Positions 17,174 through 25,794 of a stretch of 64,000 nucleotides of DNA are shown here, in pieces. Both the position numbers and the translations under genes were made by a program. Position 1 is the first letter of the stretch, and each line of letters starts with the position of its first letter. The notes below the pieces were generated by a model. That model was given only the letters and a program-made list of their open reading frames with translations. It made no database searches and was not told where the DNA came from. The stretch comes from Lactonifactor longoviformis DSM 17459 (GTDB lineage Bacteria; Bacillota; Clostridia; Lachnospirales; Lachnospiraceae), in the NCBI RefSeq assembly GCF_900129135.1, contig NZ_FQVI01000017.1:1-64000 (forward strand), given 5' to 3'.

Positions 17174-17950
17174 TCATATACCGGGGGCCTTCACAGAACA
17201 GGGAACCCCGCACATACACTTTCCGCAGGCATCTCCCGCCCCAATGGCATATTGCGGCACGATCTTTCCGTATATCTGCTCATTGCATTTTTTCCTTTCA
17301 TAACTTATATCCTTGCCCTCTCTTTCAAATGCAAGGTTCACACACCGCTCTACACACCTGCCGCAGCTTCCATTTCGTTTATAGAGACAGTACTCTCTGT
17401 CCGGTCTCTTCGTAGGAGTAAGGCTCAGGTCTGTGACGACACTGCCCAGCCTGCCGCAGCAGCCGTTTTTAGTGATAAGTACATGGTGGATCCCAAATGT
17501 GCCGATTCCAGCTATGTAGGCAGCGCTTTTATGAGACCAGTCACTGATAAGCTTCTCTTCATCATAATGATACGTGGGAGGAAGCAGAGATGCATGGTAT
17601 CCCGCAGCTTCCATCTTTGTACAGAGAAACTGATTGAGATCCAGCAGAAGCTGATTGGTTTCTATGTTGGCGTAGTCCCACTCTCTGGAACTTTCCTCAT
17701 CCGGGATATTGCTGTTGATAACTTCCGCTGAAAAAGGTATAAAGTAAGCTATAACTGACCTCGCACCCGGCAGTATATCCGAGGGAAATGCATGATTGGG
17801 TCCGATAGTTTCCTTCAGCTTCCGAAACAAAGGATCCCCTGCGTCTGCGATGCCTGTTATGGGCGTTCTCCAACCGGTCATAGTAGAATTATTTTCTTGG
17901 TAGGTGCTTACAAATGCTGCAACCATATCTTTTATCTCTTCATATACCAT
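17174..17950 (-). CDS. QueG-like 4Fe-4S double-cluster protein
   Basis: A 258-residue protein related to the epoxyqueuosine reductase QueG / iron-sulfur reductase family, but shorter than QueG (about 350-380). An N-terminal region includes GWRTPITGIADAGDPLF, followed by a conserved IGTFGIHHVLITKNGCCGRLGSVVTDL. Two clusters are suggested by NGSCGRCVERC and a C-terminal CGKCMCGVPC. A true QueG cobalamin role cannot be claimed, since QueH is already present at 6390. Standalone relatives are common in Clostridia beside corrinoid methyltransferases, so a redox role for the neighbouring locus is possible. The start follows AAAGGGG. Confidence 0.75.
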   Translation of the reverse strand: MVYEEIKDMVAAFVSTYQENNSTMTGWRTPITGIADAGDPLFRKLKETIGPNHAFPSDILPGARSVIAYFIPFSAEVINSNIPDEESSREWDYANIETNQLLLDLNQFLCTKMEAAGYHASLLPPTYHYDEEKLISDWSHKSAAYIAGIGTFGIHHVLITKNGCCGRLGSVVTDLSLTPTKRPDREYCLYKRNGSCGRCVERCVNLAFEREGKDISYERKKCNEQIYGKIVPQYAIGAGDACGKCMCGVPCSVKAPGI

Positions 17951-18016
17951 AAAATCCCCTTTCTTTTCCTATGCCCCGCACTTTTCTTGTTGATATAAAT
18001 AGCAGCATTTGCATGG

Positions 18017-18841
18017 TCAGATCCGCTGCTCAATAACAGATTGATAGATCTCCAGATCGCAATCTTTGTATACATTAAAGATAACCTTTTCTATTTCCGC
18101 ATGCTCTTCCAGATACGCCGCTGTTGTTTTCACAGCGATCTCTGCCGCTCTTTCATTGGGAAAATGAAATTCTCCTGTGGAAATACAGCAGAACGCAAGG
18201 CTTTTTATGTTGTGTGCAGAAGCACACTTCAAACATGACTGATAACAATTTCTCAGCTCCTGCTCCAGGGAGCGGCTGAGACTCCCGTGCACAACGGGAC
18301 CCACCGTATGGATCACGTAGTTTGCAGGCAGGTTGTAAGCCAGCGTTATCTCTGCACCGCCGGTGGGTTCCTCATAATCCGCCCCGTACAGCTTCCGTTT
18401 CTTCTCCATAAGTTCAAAGCACTCCTGTCTCAGCTGTACTCCTGCCGCGGAGTGAATGGCATTGTCAATACATCTGTGGCAGGGCACAAAGCATCCCAGC
18501 ATGCCGGAGTTTGCCGCATTGACAACAGCATCTGCGGCGAGCCTGGTAATATCTCCCTGCCACACAGAAATCCTCTCTGCAAGCCTGCCAAAGACTCCAT
18601 ATTGTTCCTTCACGGATGGAATTTGTTCCGGAGTTACGATTCCCTTCTCCCTGGCTTCTTCCCGAAGGAATTCGTCCTGAAGCTGCAGAAACTTCTCCGG
18701 AAGGGGTCCGGGCATCCGGAGATTCATAAGGGCGCGCAGAGCGTTTCTCCTCTCCTCTTTCTCCACTTTCAAATTTTTGTAATCCAAAGAGTCCTCACAG
18801 AATCCTCTCAGCAATCTGTCCAATCTCTCATCCTGATCCAT
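18017..18841 (-). CDS. Zinc-containing macrodomain protein, ADP-ribose hydrolase type (SirTM partner)
   Basis: A 274-residue protein. A helical N-terminal extension (about 80 residues) precedes the macrodomain, which starts ISVWQGDITRLAADAVVNAANS (residues 91-112). The GCFVPCHRCIDNAIH stretch (116-130) supplies the Cys/His ligands of the Zn-Macro subgroup, known to remove ADP-ribose placed by SirTM sirtuins. A later CCISTGEFHFPNERAA loop binds the diphosphate. The ATG at 18841 has AAAGGAG upstream, and the gene starts inside the 3' end of the sirtuin (14-base overlap), so the pair is translationally coupled. The function as eraser of the sirtuin's mark follows from the family. Confidence 0.92.
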   Translation of the reverse strand: MDQDERLDRLLRGFCEDSLDYKNLKVEKEERRNALRALMNLRMPGPLPEKFLQLQDEFLREEAREKGIVTPEQIPSVKEQYGVFGRLAERISVWQGDITRLAADAVVNAANSGMLGCFVPCHRCIDNAIHSAAGVQLRQECFELMEKKRKLYGADYEEPTGGAEITLAYNLPANYVIHTVGPVVHGSLSRSLEQELRNCYQSCLKCASAHNIKSLAFCCISTGEFHFPNERAAEIAVKTTAAYLEEHAEIEKVIFNVYKDCDLEIYQSVIEQRI

Positions 18842-19718
18842 TACCTGCTCCTTTCTCAGGCTTTGTTCCGGTATACACCTGCATGTTCCAGGCCAAAGCA
18901 CGCTCAAGAACCTCTCCGATGTCCCTGTCAATACACAGAGACCTGCCGCCTATATCTTTCGGGGCAAACGCCTCTGTGTTATTGACACAGATATAAAAAG
19001 CCCCGGGCTCCTGTTGAGTCATCTGCCAAAACGGATATTTTATAATCCCCGGCGTATTATACCCCGTACCCAGCTCCAGAAACAGAAGCCGCCGGTTCTG
19101 ATGCCGCTGCAGAAACAATGCATATCTCTCCGCAGCGAGATGCCACCCCTGATCTTCAACAAAGGTCTGATCCGCACGGAGATTCATACTCATAGGCCTG
19201 CCGCACACCGGACAGCGCGGAATCAGTTCCGTGGGTACCAGCATATCTTTCTGCTGCTCAAACATCCGGCGGATGGTTTCTTCATTGTCGTAGGTTTTTC
19301 TGTGGCAGGGCTTGCTGCACTGGAACAGTCCGTAATCCCCCTGTGTATAGAAAAGCCTCTGCCTCTCAAAACCGGCGGTTTGAAACTGGTGGTCAACATT
19401 TGTAGTGAGCACAAAGTACTCTTTATCTCTCAGCAATTCCAAAAGTTTCTGATAGACAGGCTTAGGAGCATCCATATAACGGTTAATCCAAACATACCGG
19501 CTCCAGTAGGCCCAGTATTCCTCCAGCGTATCGTAAGGGTAAAACCCTCCGGAGTACATATCATCGAAGTGGTATTTTTCTGCAAAGTCCCAAAAATATT
19601 GGCGGAAGCGCTCTCCCCTGTAGGAAAAGCCGGCAGAGGCAGAAAGACCAGCTCCTGCTCCTACAATGACAGCCTCTGCCTGCTTCATCTTTTCACACAG
19701 TTCTGCAATGGCATCCAC
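18828..19718 (-). CDS. SirTM-class sirtuin (protein ADP-ribosyltransferase type)
   Basis: A 296-residue Sir2-fold protein. The NAD-binding GAGAGLSASAGFSYRG is at residues 20-35, and TTNVDHQFQ at 105-113. The classical catalytic histidine is replaced by Q126 in TQGDYG, the hallmark of SirTM enzymes that ADP-ribosylate rather than deacylate. Zinc ligands are CSKPC and CPVC. The likely start is GTG at 19718, eight bases after AGAGG; a GTG three codons earlier overlaps the site. In staphylococci and streptococci SirTM and its macrodomain partner modify a lipoylated GcvH-like protein. No GcvH-L or lipoate ligase gene is here, so the target is unknown. Confidence 0.92.
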   Translation of the reverse strand: MDAIAELCEKMKQAEAVIVGAGAGLSASAGFSYRGERFRQYFWDFAEKYHFDDMYSGGFYPYDTLEEYWAYWSRYVWINRYMDAPKPVYQKLLELLRDKEYFVLTTNVDHQFQTAGFERQRLFYTQGDYGLFQCSKPCHRKTYDNEETIRRMFEQQKDMLVPTELIPRCPVCGRPMSMNLRADQTFVEDQGWHLAAERYALFLQRHQNRRLLFLELGTGYNTPGIIKYPFWQMTQQEPGAFYICVNNTEAFAPKDIGGRSLCIDRDIGEVLERALAWNMQVYTGTKPEKGAGNGSG

Positions 19719-19729
19719 TGTAATCACCT

Positions 19730-20125
19730 CTAGAATTCATAAGGAGGATTGCCGGAAAAATCGGCAATCACGCCGTGGGGATGGTCCAGATAAAATACGG
19801 TAAAAATCGGATTATCAGCAGTATTATACTGCCCTTTCACAATAGGATTTTCCATGCAGCCTTCCTTCACTTCCATATTATCTTCAAATACAGCGGTTCC
19901 GTGCAGACGAAGCCAGGCATAGGATGCGTCGGATATACTAATCTCCACTTCCGGGTTTTCCTGCATATCCTTATAAACCTCTTTCTGGTTATTCGTGCAG
20001 AACCAAAGCTTACCGTCTTTTTCAAAGCTGAACATAAACGGACGGCATTTTGCTTTCCCGTCTCTGCCCACGGTTGCCAGATACTGTACCGGATTCGCCT
20101 GTAAAAATTCTACTACTTTCCTCAT
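19730..20125 (-). CDS. Pyridoxamine 5'-phosphate oxidase-like flavin-binding protein
   Basis: A 131-residue split-barrel protein (VVEFLQANPVQYLATVGRDGKAKCRPF at the N-terminus). Small single-domain members bind FMN or F420 and often act as general flavin reductases; the true PdxH is longer. Its stop is 11 bases before the sirtuin GTG, so it leads the sirtuin/macrodomain operon. A role in redox sensing for that operon is inference. The start at 20125 follows AAGGAAG. Confidence 0.85.
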   Translation of the reverse strand: MRKVVEFLQANPVQYLATVGRDGKAKCRPFMFSFEKDGKLWFCTNNQKEVYKDMQENPEVEISISDASYAWLRLHGTAVFEDNMEVKEGCMENPIVKGQYNTADNPIFTVFYLDHPHGVIADFSGNPPYEF

Positions 20126-20238
20126 TTCCTCTGCTTCCTTTCTTATTTACATACCGGGACACGCCTGAAAAGCTGCCCCGCAGATATTTTGAGTTTCCTA
20201 CAACAGCTGCTGTTTATACAAGTATCATAAAGCCTTCA

Positions 20239-20308
20239 GTATCTTTTGAAAAGTACGCACTTTGAAGTGGGATAGGCACTTATAAGAGACATAGTATATA
20301 AAAGATAC
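20239..20308. promoter_or_regulatory. Inverted boxes in the divergent AraC promoter region
   Basis: GTATCTTTT (20239-20247) and its complement AAAAGATAC (20300-20308) flank a CACTT-TG-AAGTG palindrome (20258-20269). They lie between the flavin-protein gene and the AraC regulator, which are divergent, and could be regulator sites. Confidence 0.3.
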
Positions 20309-20401
20309 CATGTACCTGTCAGCGCAAAAATGCAAAAAGGCATTCTGGAGCAAATATCTCTTTAAGATTCGTGATAGAATACAGTTCAGGAGGTAACGAT
20401 T

Positions 20402-21277
20402 ATGTACGCATGGGAATCTATTCAAATTGCTGTAGATTATATTGAGGCACATTGTGGGGAGGAAATACGCATAGAGGATCTGGCATCCGCCTGTCATCTG
20501 TCTAAATTTTATTTTCAGCGGCTGTTCCAGCGGCTGACAGGAAAAAGCGTTATGGAGTATATCCGATTGCGGCGTCTGGCCAGATCGGTCAGAGTGCTGA
20601 GAGAAGAAACAAAAAAAAGTATCCTGGAGGTGGCAGTGGCATGCGGATTTCAGAGTCACAGCTCATTCTCCTCAGTTTTTAAGGAAGTGTATGGGATTAC
20701 ACCGGATGCTTACCGCAAAAGTGAGGTGCATCTGGACGTTTACCCGAAGCCGGATCTTTCTTTGAACCATACAATGGCAGATATACAGGAACCTCTTGTT
20801 ACGGATCAGATGGTTTTGGAGATCTCCCGGCGCCTGGTAGAGCAGGATATAGTATTCACCGGACAAAGCAAACTTGCCAAAGCAGAGGAACTCGGCCAGC
20901 CGAAAGTGAATATGCTCGCAGATCTGTGGGATACCGTGGCACGGGATCTCCCTGCCAATGCGATCGGGGCAGACATTTTAACCCTTTCCGATCGCCCGGG
21001 GTATTTTAACTACTTTGTAGGTATTGAGGATATCTGGGGCACAGGAGGCAGCGAGACCCGCACGATGCCGGCAGGCACATATATTGTATGCCGGTATACT
21101 GCGGAGACTTTCGAGCTGTTGGTAGACGAAGCTCTGTATAAGGCCAGCAGATATCTGTATGACGTATGGCTGCCCGCCCACAGCCTCATTCCTGAAAATA
21201 TACTAATCCAAAAGTATTTCCGCCCATTTGAGAAAGACTGCTGCATTGAACTGTGGGCAAAGGTGAAAGATCTATAG
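20402..21277 (+). CDS. AraC-family regulator with GyrI-like effector domain
   Basis: A 291-residue regulator. Two AraC helix-turn-helix motifs lie in residues about 8-105 (LASACHLSKFYFQRLFQRLTGKS and VAVACGFQSHSSFSSVFKEVYG). A C-terminal GyrI-like / bacterial transcription activator effector-binding domain runs from about 130 to the end (IVFTGQSKLAKAEELG; EDIWGTGGSETRTMPAGTYIV). The Rob/SoxS-like layout suggests a multidrug or small hydrophobic ligand. The start follows AGGAGG, and a terminator follows directly, so it is monocistronic. Confidence 0.92.
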   Translation: MYAWESIQIAVDYIEAHCGEEIRIEDLASACHLSKFYFQRLFQRLTGKSVMEYIRLRRLARSVRVLREETKKSILEVAVACGFQSHSSFSSVFKEVYGITPDAYRKSEVHLDVYPKPDLSLNHTMADIQEPLVTDQMVLEISRRLVEQDIVFTGQSKLAKAEELGQPKVNMLADLWDTVARDLPANAIGADILTLSDRPGYFNYFVGIEDIWGTGGSETRTMPAGTYIVCRYTAETFELLVDEALYKASRYLYDVWLPAHSLIPENILIQKYFRPFEKDCCIELWAKVKDL

Positions 21278-21284
21278 CAGAAAG

Positions 21285-21318
21285 GCCGGTTGCGCAGGCT
21301 ATATTGTGCAACCGGCTT
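21285..21318 (+). terminator. Terminator after the AraC regulator
   Basis: GCCGGTTGCGCA pairs with TGTGCAACCGGC (one wobble) across an 8-base loop, followed by TTATTAC. It may also stop the opposing flavodoxin transcript. Confidence 0.7.
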
Positions 21319-21336
21319 ATTACAAATTCAAAGAAC

Positions 21337-21837
21337 TCACTCCGAGCGTGCAAAATTCACCAGCGGCAGAATGAAGGTTTCATCGGAATGGTCGAAGGAT
21401 GTCCCCAGAGCCCGGGCCATGAACAGATCCTGCTCTGTCTTATTTTCCTTTTTCAGCACTGACTTTTTGACCATTTTCAGCATCATCCTTTTTACAACCC
21501 CCAGCTGTTCCTGGCGGAATCCGCCCTCCAGATAAAAAAACGGAGTGTTCCCCAGTTTATTCTGCTCTTTTATCTCACGTATCAGCACGTCACTTTTCGG
21601 GGAAACCCCCACAGCAAACACAATAAAATCACACGGCATCACTTTTCTTATCTTCTCAAGCCCCATAATCATATTTCCCATAATCCAACCGCCGAAGATT
21701 ACACCTTCATATTTTTTTAACTCTTGGGGAGAAATATGTTTTAACGGCTTAGCTTCACACCCCAGAGCAGCCCCTATCCATTCAGCATACTGCCTGGTAA
21801 ACCCTGTCTCACTTTGATATACCACGATTCTGTTCAT
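21337..21837 (-). CDS. Flavodoxin-domain protein (HemG-like)
   Basis: A 166-residue flavodoxin-fold protein. The FMN phosphate loop is YQSETGFTRQYAEW (residues 7-20), an unusually short form, and VIFGGWIMGN follows near residue 46. The size fits the flavodoxin/HemG-like group used as small redox proteins. Its ATG overlaps the stop of the MarR gene by four bases, so it is a coupled target of that regulator. No protoporphyrinogen oxidase role should be assumed. Confidence 0.85.
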   Translation of the reverse strand: MNRIVVYQSETGFTRQYAEWIGAALGCEAKPLKHISPQELKKYEGVIFGGWIMGNMIMGLEKIRKVMPCDFIVFAVGVSPKSDVLIREIKEQNKLGNTPFFYLEGGFRQEQLGVVKRMMLKMVKKSVLKKENKTEQDLFMARALGTSFDHSDETFILPLVNFARSE

Positions 21838-22289
21838 TCACGCATCTCCTTTAAATTACTGTCCAGCTTCATCATAGTTTTCACTGTCACCTTGAGTTCC
21901 TCCGAGTCTATGCCGCTGAACAGCTGCTCCATAAATTCCCGGCTTGGCTCAGCATATTTTTGGTCGAAGGCAATTCCTTTTTCAGAGATCATAACCCTCT
22001 GCTTTCTGCGATCCTCTGAATCGTGGAAAAGTTTGATATATCCTCCCTTTTCCAGTTTCAAAAGCATTTGCTTTACATTTTGATGTGAAGTGCCTATAGC
22101 TCCTGATAATTCACTAATAGCAGGCGGTTTGTCAAACAGTTTAATGCAGATCAGAAGAAAACATTGCTTCCAGCTGATTTCTTTAAAAAAACTATCTCCC
22201 TTTGTCTGCAGTCTATTGACAAATTCGTTCAGAAGTCCAACCAGAAAGTGCATGGAATCCATCCCGTCAAAATTCATAGTATTTAACAT
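21834..22289 (-). CDS. MarR-family regulator
   Basis: A 151-residue winged-helix regulator. The recognition region is AISELSGAIGTSHQNVKQMLLKLEKGGYIKL, and the wing is DSEDRRKQRVMISEKG. The typical D-x-R-x-x motif is present (EDRRKQRV). It is cotranscribed with the flavodoxin gene. A perfect 30-base palindrome covers the -10 box of its promoter, so it very likely represses its own operon. The inducer is unknown; oxidative or electrophile signals are common in flavodoxin-linked MarR proteins. Confidence 0.93.
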   Translation of the reverse strand: MLNTMNFDGMDSMHFLVGLLNEFVNRLQTKGDSFFKEISWKQCFLLICIKLFDKPPAISELSGAIGTSHQNVKQMLLKLEKGGYIKLFHDSEDRRKQRVMISEKGIAFDQKYAEPSREFMEQLFSGIDSEELKVTVKTMMKLDSNLKEMRE

Positions 22290-22310
22290 CCTTTATCCTC
22301 CAACACTATG

Positions 22311-22340
22311 TAATATATTACCTATATAGGTAATATATTA
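22311..22340. promoter_or_regulatory. Perfect 30-bp palindromic MarR operator
   Basis: Two TAATATATTACC arms meet at a TATATA centre. The element covers the -10 box of the MarR/flavodoxin promoter and lies just upstream of the coding region, as expected for an autorepressor. Confidence 0.8.
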
Positions 22341-22360
22341 TCTTTTTATCGTTTTGTCAA
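22332..22360 (-). promoter_or_regulatory. Promoter of the MarR/flavodoxin operon
   Basis: On the minus strand there is a perfect TTGACA, a 17-base spacer and TATATT. The -10 box lies within the palindrome. Confidence 0.85.
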
Positions 22361-22383
22361 CCCTTTCCCCAAAGACAGCAGAA

Positions 22384-22408
22384 AGCCGGAAGACGATTTC
22401 TCCCGGCT
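22384..22408 (-). terminator. Weak terminator after the methyltransferase
   Basis: AGCCGG pairs with CCGGCT around a 13-base loop; the minus-strand tail is only TTTCTG. Confidence 0.35.
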
Positions 22409-22426
22409 CTTTTACAAAGCATATTG

Positions 22427-23167
22427 CTATCTCTTTTCTTCTTTTTCTGCCGACACCAAAAGCATCATGGGCCTTCGCATCTCATCTGCCATCCCCGGAA
22501 GTTCCAGCATATCTTCCGGGGGCATGGGCTCAACTATATGGCGGATGGTAAATCCGCAGTCCAGAAGGGTATTAAGGTAAGCAGTCAGTGTTCTGTGGTA
22601 CTTGGTCACATGTTCTCCGAGAAAAACTGCATCCCTCTTTCCTTCGTAGTAATAGTTGTCAACCGGAAAGTGAAGAATCTCTCCATTGCCATCGTAGTAC
22701 CAATCCTGGGTTCCATACGCCGTAAAGACGGGATGTTCCACTGAGAAGACTAAGCTGCCGCCCGGCGCAAGCCATTTCCATATATTTTCAGCAATTTCCT
22801 TAAAAGCTTCTATATAGTGAAAAGCAAGTGAACTAATCACTACATCAAAGCTGCTCTCTGTCAGCCTCAGTTCTTCCATCGGGCACTGCAGGTAGTCAAT
22901 ATCCAAATGTCCGGATTTTTCACGGGCCACCTCCAGCATCTTCTCCGAAATGTCTGTCCCCAGAACGTATCCCGCCCCGCAGGAAGACGCATAGATACAG
23001 TGCCATCCATATCCGCAGCCAAGGTCGAGCACTCTCTTCCCCCGCAAATCAGGAATCAGTTTTTTTAATTCCCGCCACTCTCCGGCTCCGTCCAGCCCCT
23101 GTACGGATCGATGCATTTTGCTGTACTTCTCAAAAAAGACCTTCTGGTCATATTTATTCTCTTTCAT
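22427..23167 (-). CDS. Class I SAM-dependent methyltransferase
   Basis: A 246-residue Rossmann methyltransferase. The SAM-binding motif I is [15 protein letters not shown] (residues about 45-59), the acidic loop is [13 protein letters not shown], and post-motif [15 protein letters not shown] is typical of the Methyltransf_11/UbiE-like group. The target is not evident. The ATG overlaps the ilvD stop by four bases, so the two are coupled, though no biochemical link is obvious. The start follows GAGGAG. Confidence 0.88.
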   Translation of the reverse strand: MKENKYDQKVFFEKYSKMHRSVQGLDGAGEWRELKKLIPDLRGKRVLDLGCGYGWHCIYASSCGAGYVLGTDISEKMLEVAREKSGHLDIDYLQCPMEELRLTESSFDVVISSLAFHYIEAFKEIAENIWKWLAPGGSLVFSVEHPVFTAYGTQDWYYDGNGEILHFPVDNYYYEGKRDAVFLGEHVTKYHRTLTAYLNTLLDCGFTIRHIVEPMPPEDMLELPGMADEMRRPMMLLVSAEKEEKR

Positions 23168-24822
23168 TCCAAAACCGCTCCTCTTCCGCCTGAAGTTACA
23201 CTTTTTGCATATCTCTGCAGATATCCTCTCTTTAACTCTCTCTGTTTGGGTCTCCAGGCTGCTTTTCTTCTCTGAAGTTCTTCCTCTGTCACCAGCAGTT
23301 CTATCCGGTGCCCCGGAATATCTATCTCAATCAGGTCCCCCTCCTCAACCAGTGCAATGGCTCCTCCGGCTGCCGCCTCCGGGGAGACATGCCCGATAGC
23401 TGCCCCTCTGGTGGCTCCGGAAAATCTGCCGTCCGTAATCAACGCTACGCTGTCCCCCAGCCCGCTCCCCATAATAGCAGATGTGGGATTCAGCATTTCC
23501 CGCATACCCGGACCTCCCTTAGGACCTTCAAAACGTATTACTACGATATCTCCCTCTTTCATTGCCCCATTGTATATAGCTTCCAGCGCCTCCTCTTCCC
23601 TGTCATAGACTCTGGCCGGCCCTGTATGATGCATCATATTTTCTGCTACCGCTGATCGCTTCACCACACATCCTTCCGGAGCAAGATTTCCTTTCAGAAC
23701 TGCAATCCCTCCCTGCCTGCTGTATGGCTTCTCAACACTTCGAATGATATCATAGTCTTGAACTACATGTCCCTGTATATTTTCACCTAAAGTTTTTCCG
23801 TTGCAGAACAGTGATTCCGCATGCAGCAGCTGCAGCTTATGAATCTCGTTCATCACCGCATAAATCCCTCCTGCTTCGTACAGGTCCTCTATATAATGTT
23901 CTCCTGCCGGTGCCAGATGGCAGAGATTAGGTGTTTTTTCCGAGATCTCATTGACCACATCCAAATCCAGAGACACATTGCATTCATAGGCAATGGCCGG
24001 AAGATGCAGTACACTGTTCGTGGAACATCCCAGTGCCATATCAATGGTCAGAGCATTGCAGAACGCTTCCCGGGTCATAATGTCTCTTGGGATTCTGTTA
24101 TTTCTCACCATCTCCATAATCTGCATTCCTGTCTCCTTTGCCAGCCTCAGGCGCTCCGAGAATACAGCAGGCACCGTCCCATTCCCCTGCAGTGCCATGC
24201 CAAGAACCTCGGTAAGACAGTTCATGCTGTTGGCTGTAAACATACCGGAACAGGAACCACAGGTTGGACATGCAGCATGTTCGTAACCGCTCAGTGTATC
24301 CCGGTCAATCTTTCCGGTTTTAAACTGACTCACCGCCTCTGATACCGTAGAATAGCTAATCCTCCCCTTCCTCATCCTGCCTGCCAGCATAGGCCCTCCG
24401 CTTACAAATACTGCAGGAATGTTTATCCTGGCTGCAGCCATAAGAAGTCCAGGTACATTTTTATCACAGTTAGGGACCATAACCAGCCCGTCAAACGGAT
24501 GAGCAGCAGCCATTGCCTCTGTAGAGTCCGCGATCAGTTCCCTGGTGACAAGGGAATATTTCATACCCTCATGCCCCATGGCAATTCCGTCACAAACTGC
24601 AATAGCAGGAAATACAAAAGGTATCCCTCCCGCCTGCAGCACTCCCTGCCGGACTGCCTCTACAATTTTATCAATGTTCATGTGGCCGGGAACTATCTCA
24701 TTGTAGGAGCTTACGATACCTATCAAAGGTTTACCCAGCTCCTTATCGGTAAGCCCCAGCGCATGCAGCAGTGCCCTCTGAGGCGCAGCGTTAATCCCCT
24801 GTGTAATTCTGTCACTTCTCAT
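23164..24822 (-). CDS. ilvD: Dihydroxy-acid dehydratase
   Basis: A 552-residue Fe-S dehydratase of branched-chain amino-acid synthesis, turning dihydroxy-isovalerate into 2-ketoisovalerate and the isoleucine analogue. Cluster cysteines lie in [10 protein letters not shown] and [17 protein letters not shown], and the C-terminal [21 protein letters not shown] is intact. The size is typical of IlvD (Edd is about 600). No other ilv or leu gene is adjacent, and a GntR regulator lies upstream, so a sugar-acid dehydratase of the same family remains possible. The start follows AGGGAGG. Confidence 0.88.
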   Translation of the reverse strand: MRSDRITQGINAAPQRALLHALGLTDKELGKPLIGIVSSYNEIVPGHMNIDKIVEAVRQGVLQAGGIPFVFPAIAVCDGIAMGHEGMKYSLVTRELIADSTEAMAAAHPFDGLVMVPNCDKNVPGLLMAAARINIPAVFVSGGPMLAGRMRKGRISYSTVSEAVSQFKTGKIDRDTLSGYEHAACPTCGSCSGMFTANSMNCLTEVLGMALQGNGTVPAVFSERLRLAKETGMQIMEMVRNNRIPRDIMTREAFCNALTIDMALGCSTNSVLHLPAIAYECNVSLDLDVVNEISEKTPNLCHLAPAGEHYIEDLYEAGGIYAVMNEIHKLQLLHAESLFCNGKTLGENIQGHVVQDYDIIRSVEKPYSRQGGIAVLKGNLAPEGCVVKRSAVAENMMHHTGPARVYDREEEALEAIYNGAMKEGDIVVIRFEGPKGGPGMREMLNPTSAIMGSGLGDSVALITDGRFSGATRGAAIGHVSPEAAAGGAIALVEEGDLIEIDIPGHRIELLVTEEELQRRKAAWRPKQRELKRGYLQRYAKSVTSGGRGAVLE

Positions 24823-25034
24823 CCCAATTTCCTCCCTGCTCTCTGTTATTTGTTTATTCTATTATATGTTGTATGTTGTCTACTGTCAATAATATTGTCT
24901 GTTTTCTCTTTTCTGGAACCTCCCTAATCATCAGGTGAGAGAAAACCTGCACCGGGGGTTGGCTTTAGGAGCTGAGAGGGAGAAAAAGACGCCGCCCGCA
25001 AGCCAACTTTCGCCTGCATTGCAACGTCTCATTT

Positions 25035-25715
25035 CTATTTTTCCAACCCCAGCTGCTCAATGGCATGCATAATATGAATCTTCATCGCATACCGGGCACC
25101 CTCTGCGTTCCTGTTTTTGATGAAGTTCATAAGCATTCTGTGATCAGAAATTGTATCCTCCACAGCCTCTTTTTTTGTCTCCGAAAGCACCACCCCTTTA
25201 TCAATGGCCTTGTAAATAATCGGCATCAGCCGGTTCATGAATTCATTGTGTGATGCTCTTGCAATTGCTTTGTGGAATTCCTGCTCCACTTCTGTCCTGT
25301 CTTTTCCCTCCTGGATATAGCGCTCTATTTTTTCACCCATCGAAAGAATATTCTTCAATTCAGACTCTGTAGAACGCTTTGCGGCATAATATGCAGCTTC
25401 TGGTTCGAAAATCAGCCGCATCTCATACAGATCCTCAGCATCAACCTTTGCCACTGTCAGATTTGACAGATTCTCCATGGAAGGATCCGTGAAATCTTCC
25501 CGCACAAAGGTGCCCTTTCCTCTTTTTATCTCTACCACATTTCCTGCGGCAAGGATACGGATAGCCTCTCTCAGCGTCGTCCGGCTGATATTTAATTCCA
25601 TGGAAAGCTCATTTTCATTGGGCAATTTATCCCCGGGACGGAATTTTTTATCTATTACAATCATTGATAAGAGAGTATCCGCAATACTGTCTGATAGTCT
25701 TTTTCCCCTGTCCAT
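25035..25715 (-). CDS. GntR-family regulator with FCD domain
   Basis: A 226-residue FadR-type regulator. The winged helix covers residues about 5-75 (KLPNENELSMELNISRTTLREAIRILAAGNVVEIKRGKGTFV). The helical FCD effector domain covers about 90-220 with the metal-binding histidines (E-F-H-K-A in EVEQEFHKAIARASHNE, and SDHRMLMNFI). Such regulators sense sugar acids or other carboxylates. It is the last gene of the import operon (80 bases after the binding protein) and faces ilvD with a 212-base gap. Confidence 0.92.
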   Translation of the reverse strand: MDRGKRLSDSIADTLLSMIVIDKKFRPGDKLPNENELSMELNISRTTLREAIRILAAGNVVEIKRGKGTFVREDFTDPSMENLSNLTVAKVDAEDLYEMRLIFEPEAAYYAAKRSTESELKNILSMGEKIERYIQEGKDRTEVEQEFHKAIARASHNEFMNRLMPIIYKAIDKGVVLSETKKEAVEDTISDHRMLMNFIKNRNAEGARYAMKIHIMHAIEQLGLEK

Positions 25716-25794
25716 CTCTGCCTCCGGTGTTCTCTGGTTTTGTTAAGTATAACACGTTGGCACAAAGATTTCATCTGTTCCTCCCGGTCTTTTC

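Noticed and set aside
17174-17950. True epoxyqueuosine reductase QueG
   Set aside because: It is about 100 residues shorter than QueG and QueH is already encoded at 6390-7055.
20225-20659. 144-residue minus-strand frame over the AraC gene start
   Set aside because: It overlaps the AraC helix-turn-helix coding sequence, has no ribosome binding site and no family features.
23164-24822. 6-phosphogluconate dehydratase (Edd) or sugar-acid dehydratase
   Set aside because: Length (552) and the PNCDKNVPG and [17 protein letters not shown] motifs favour IlvD, although a sugar-acid member of the family cannot be excluded.
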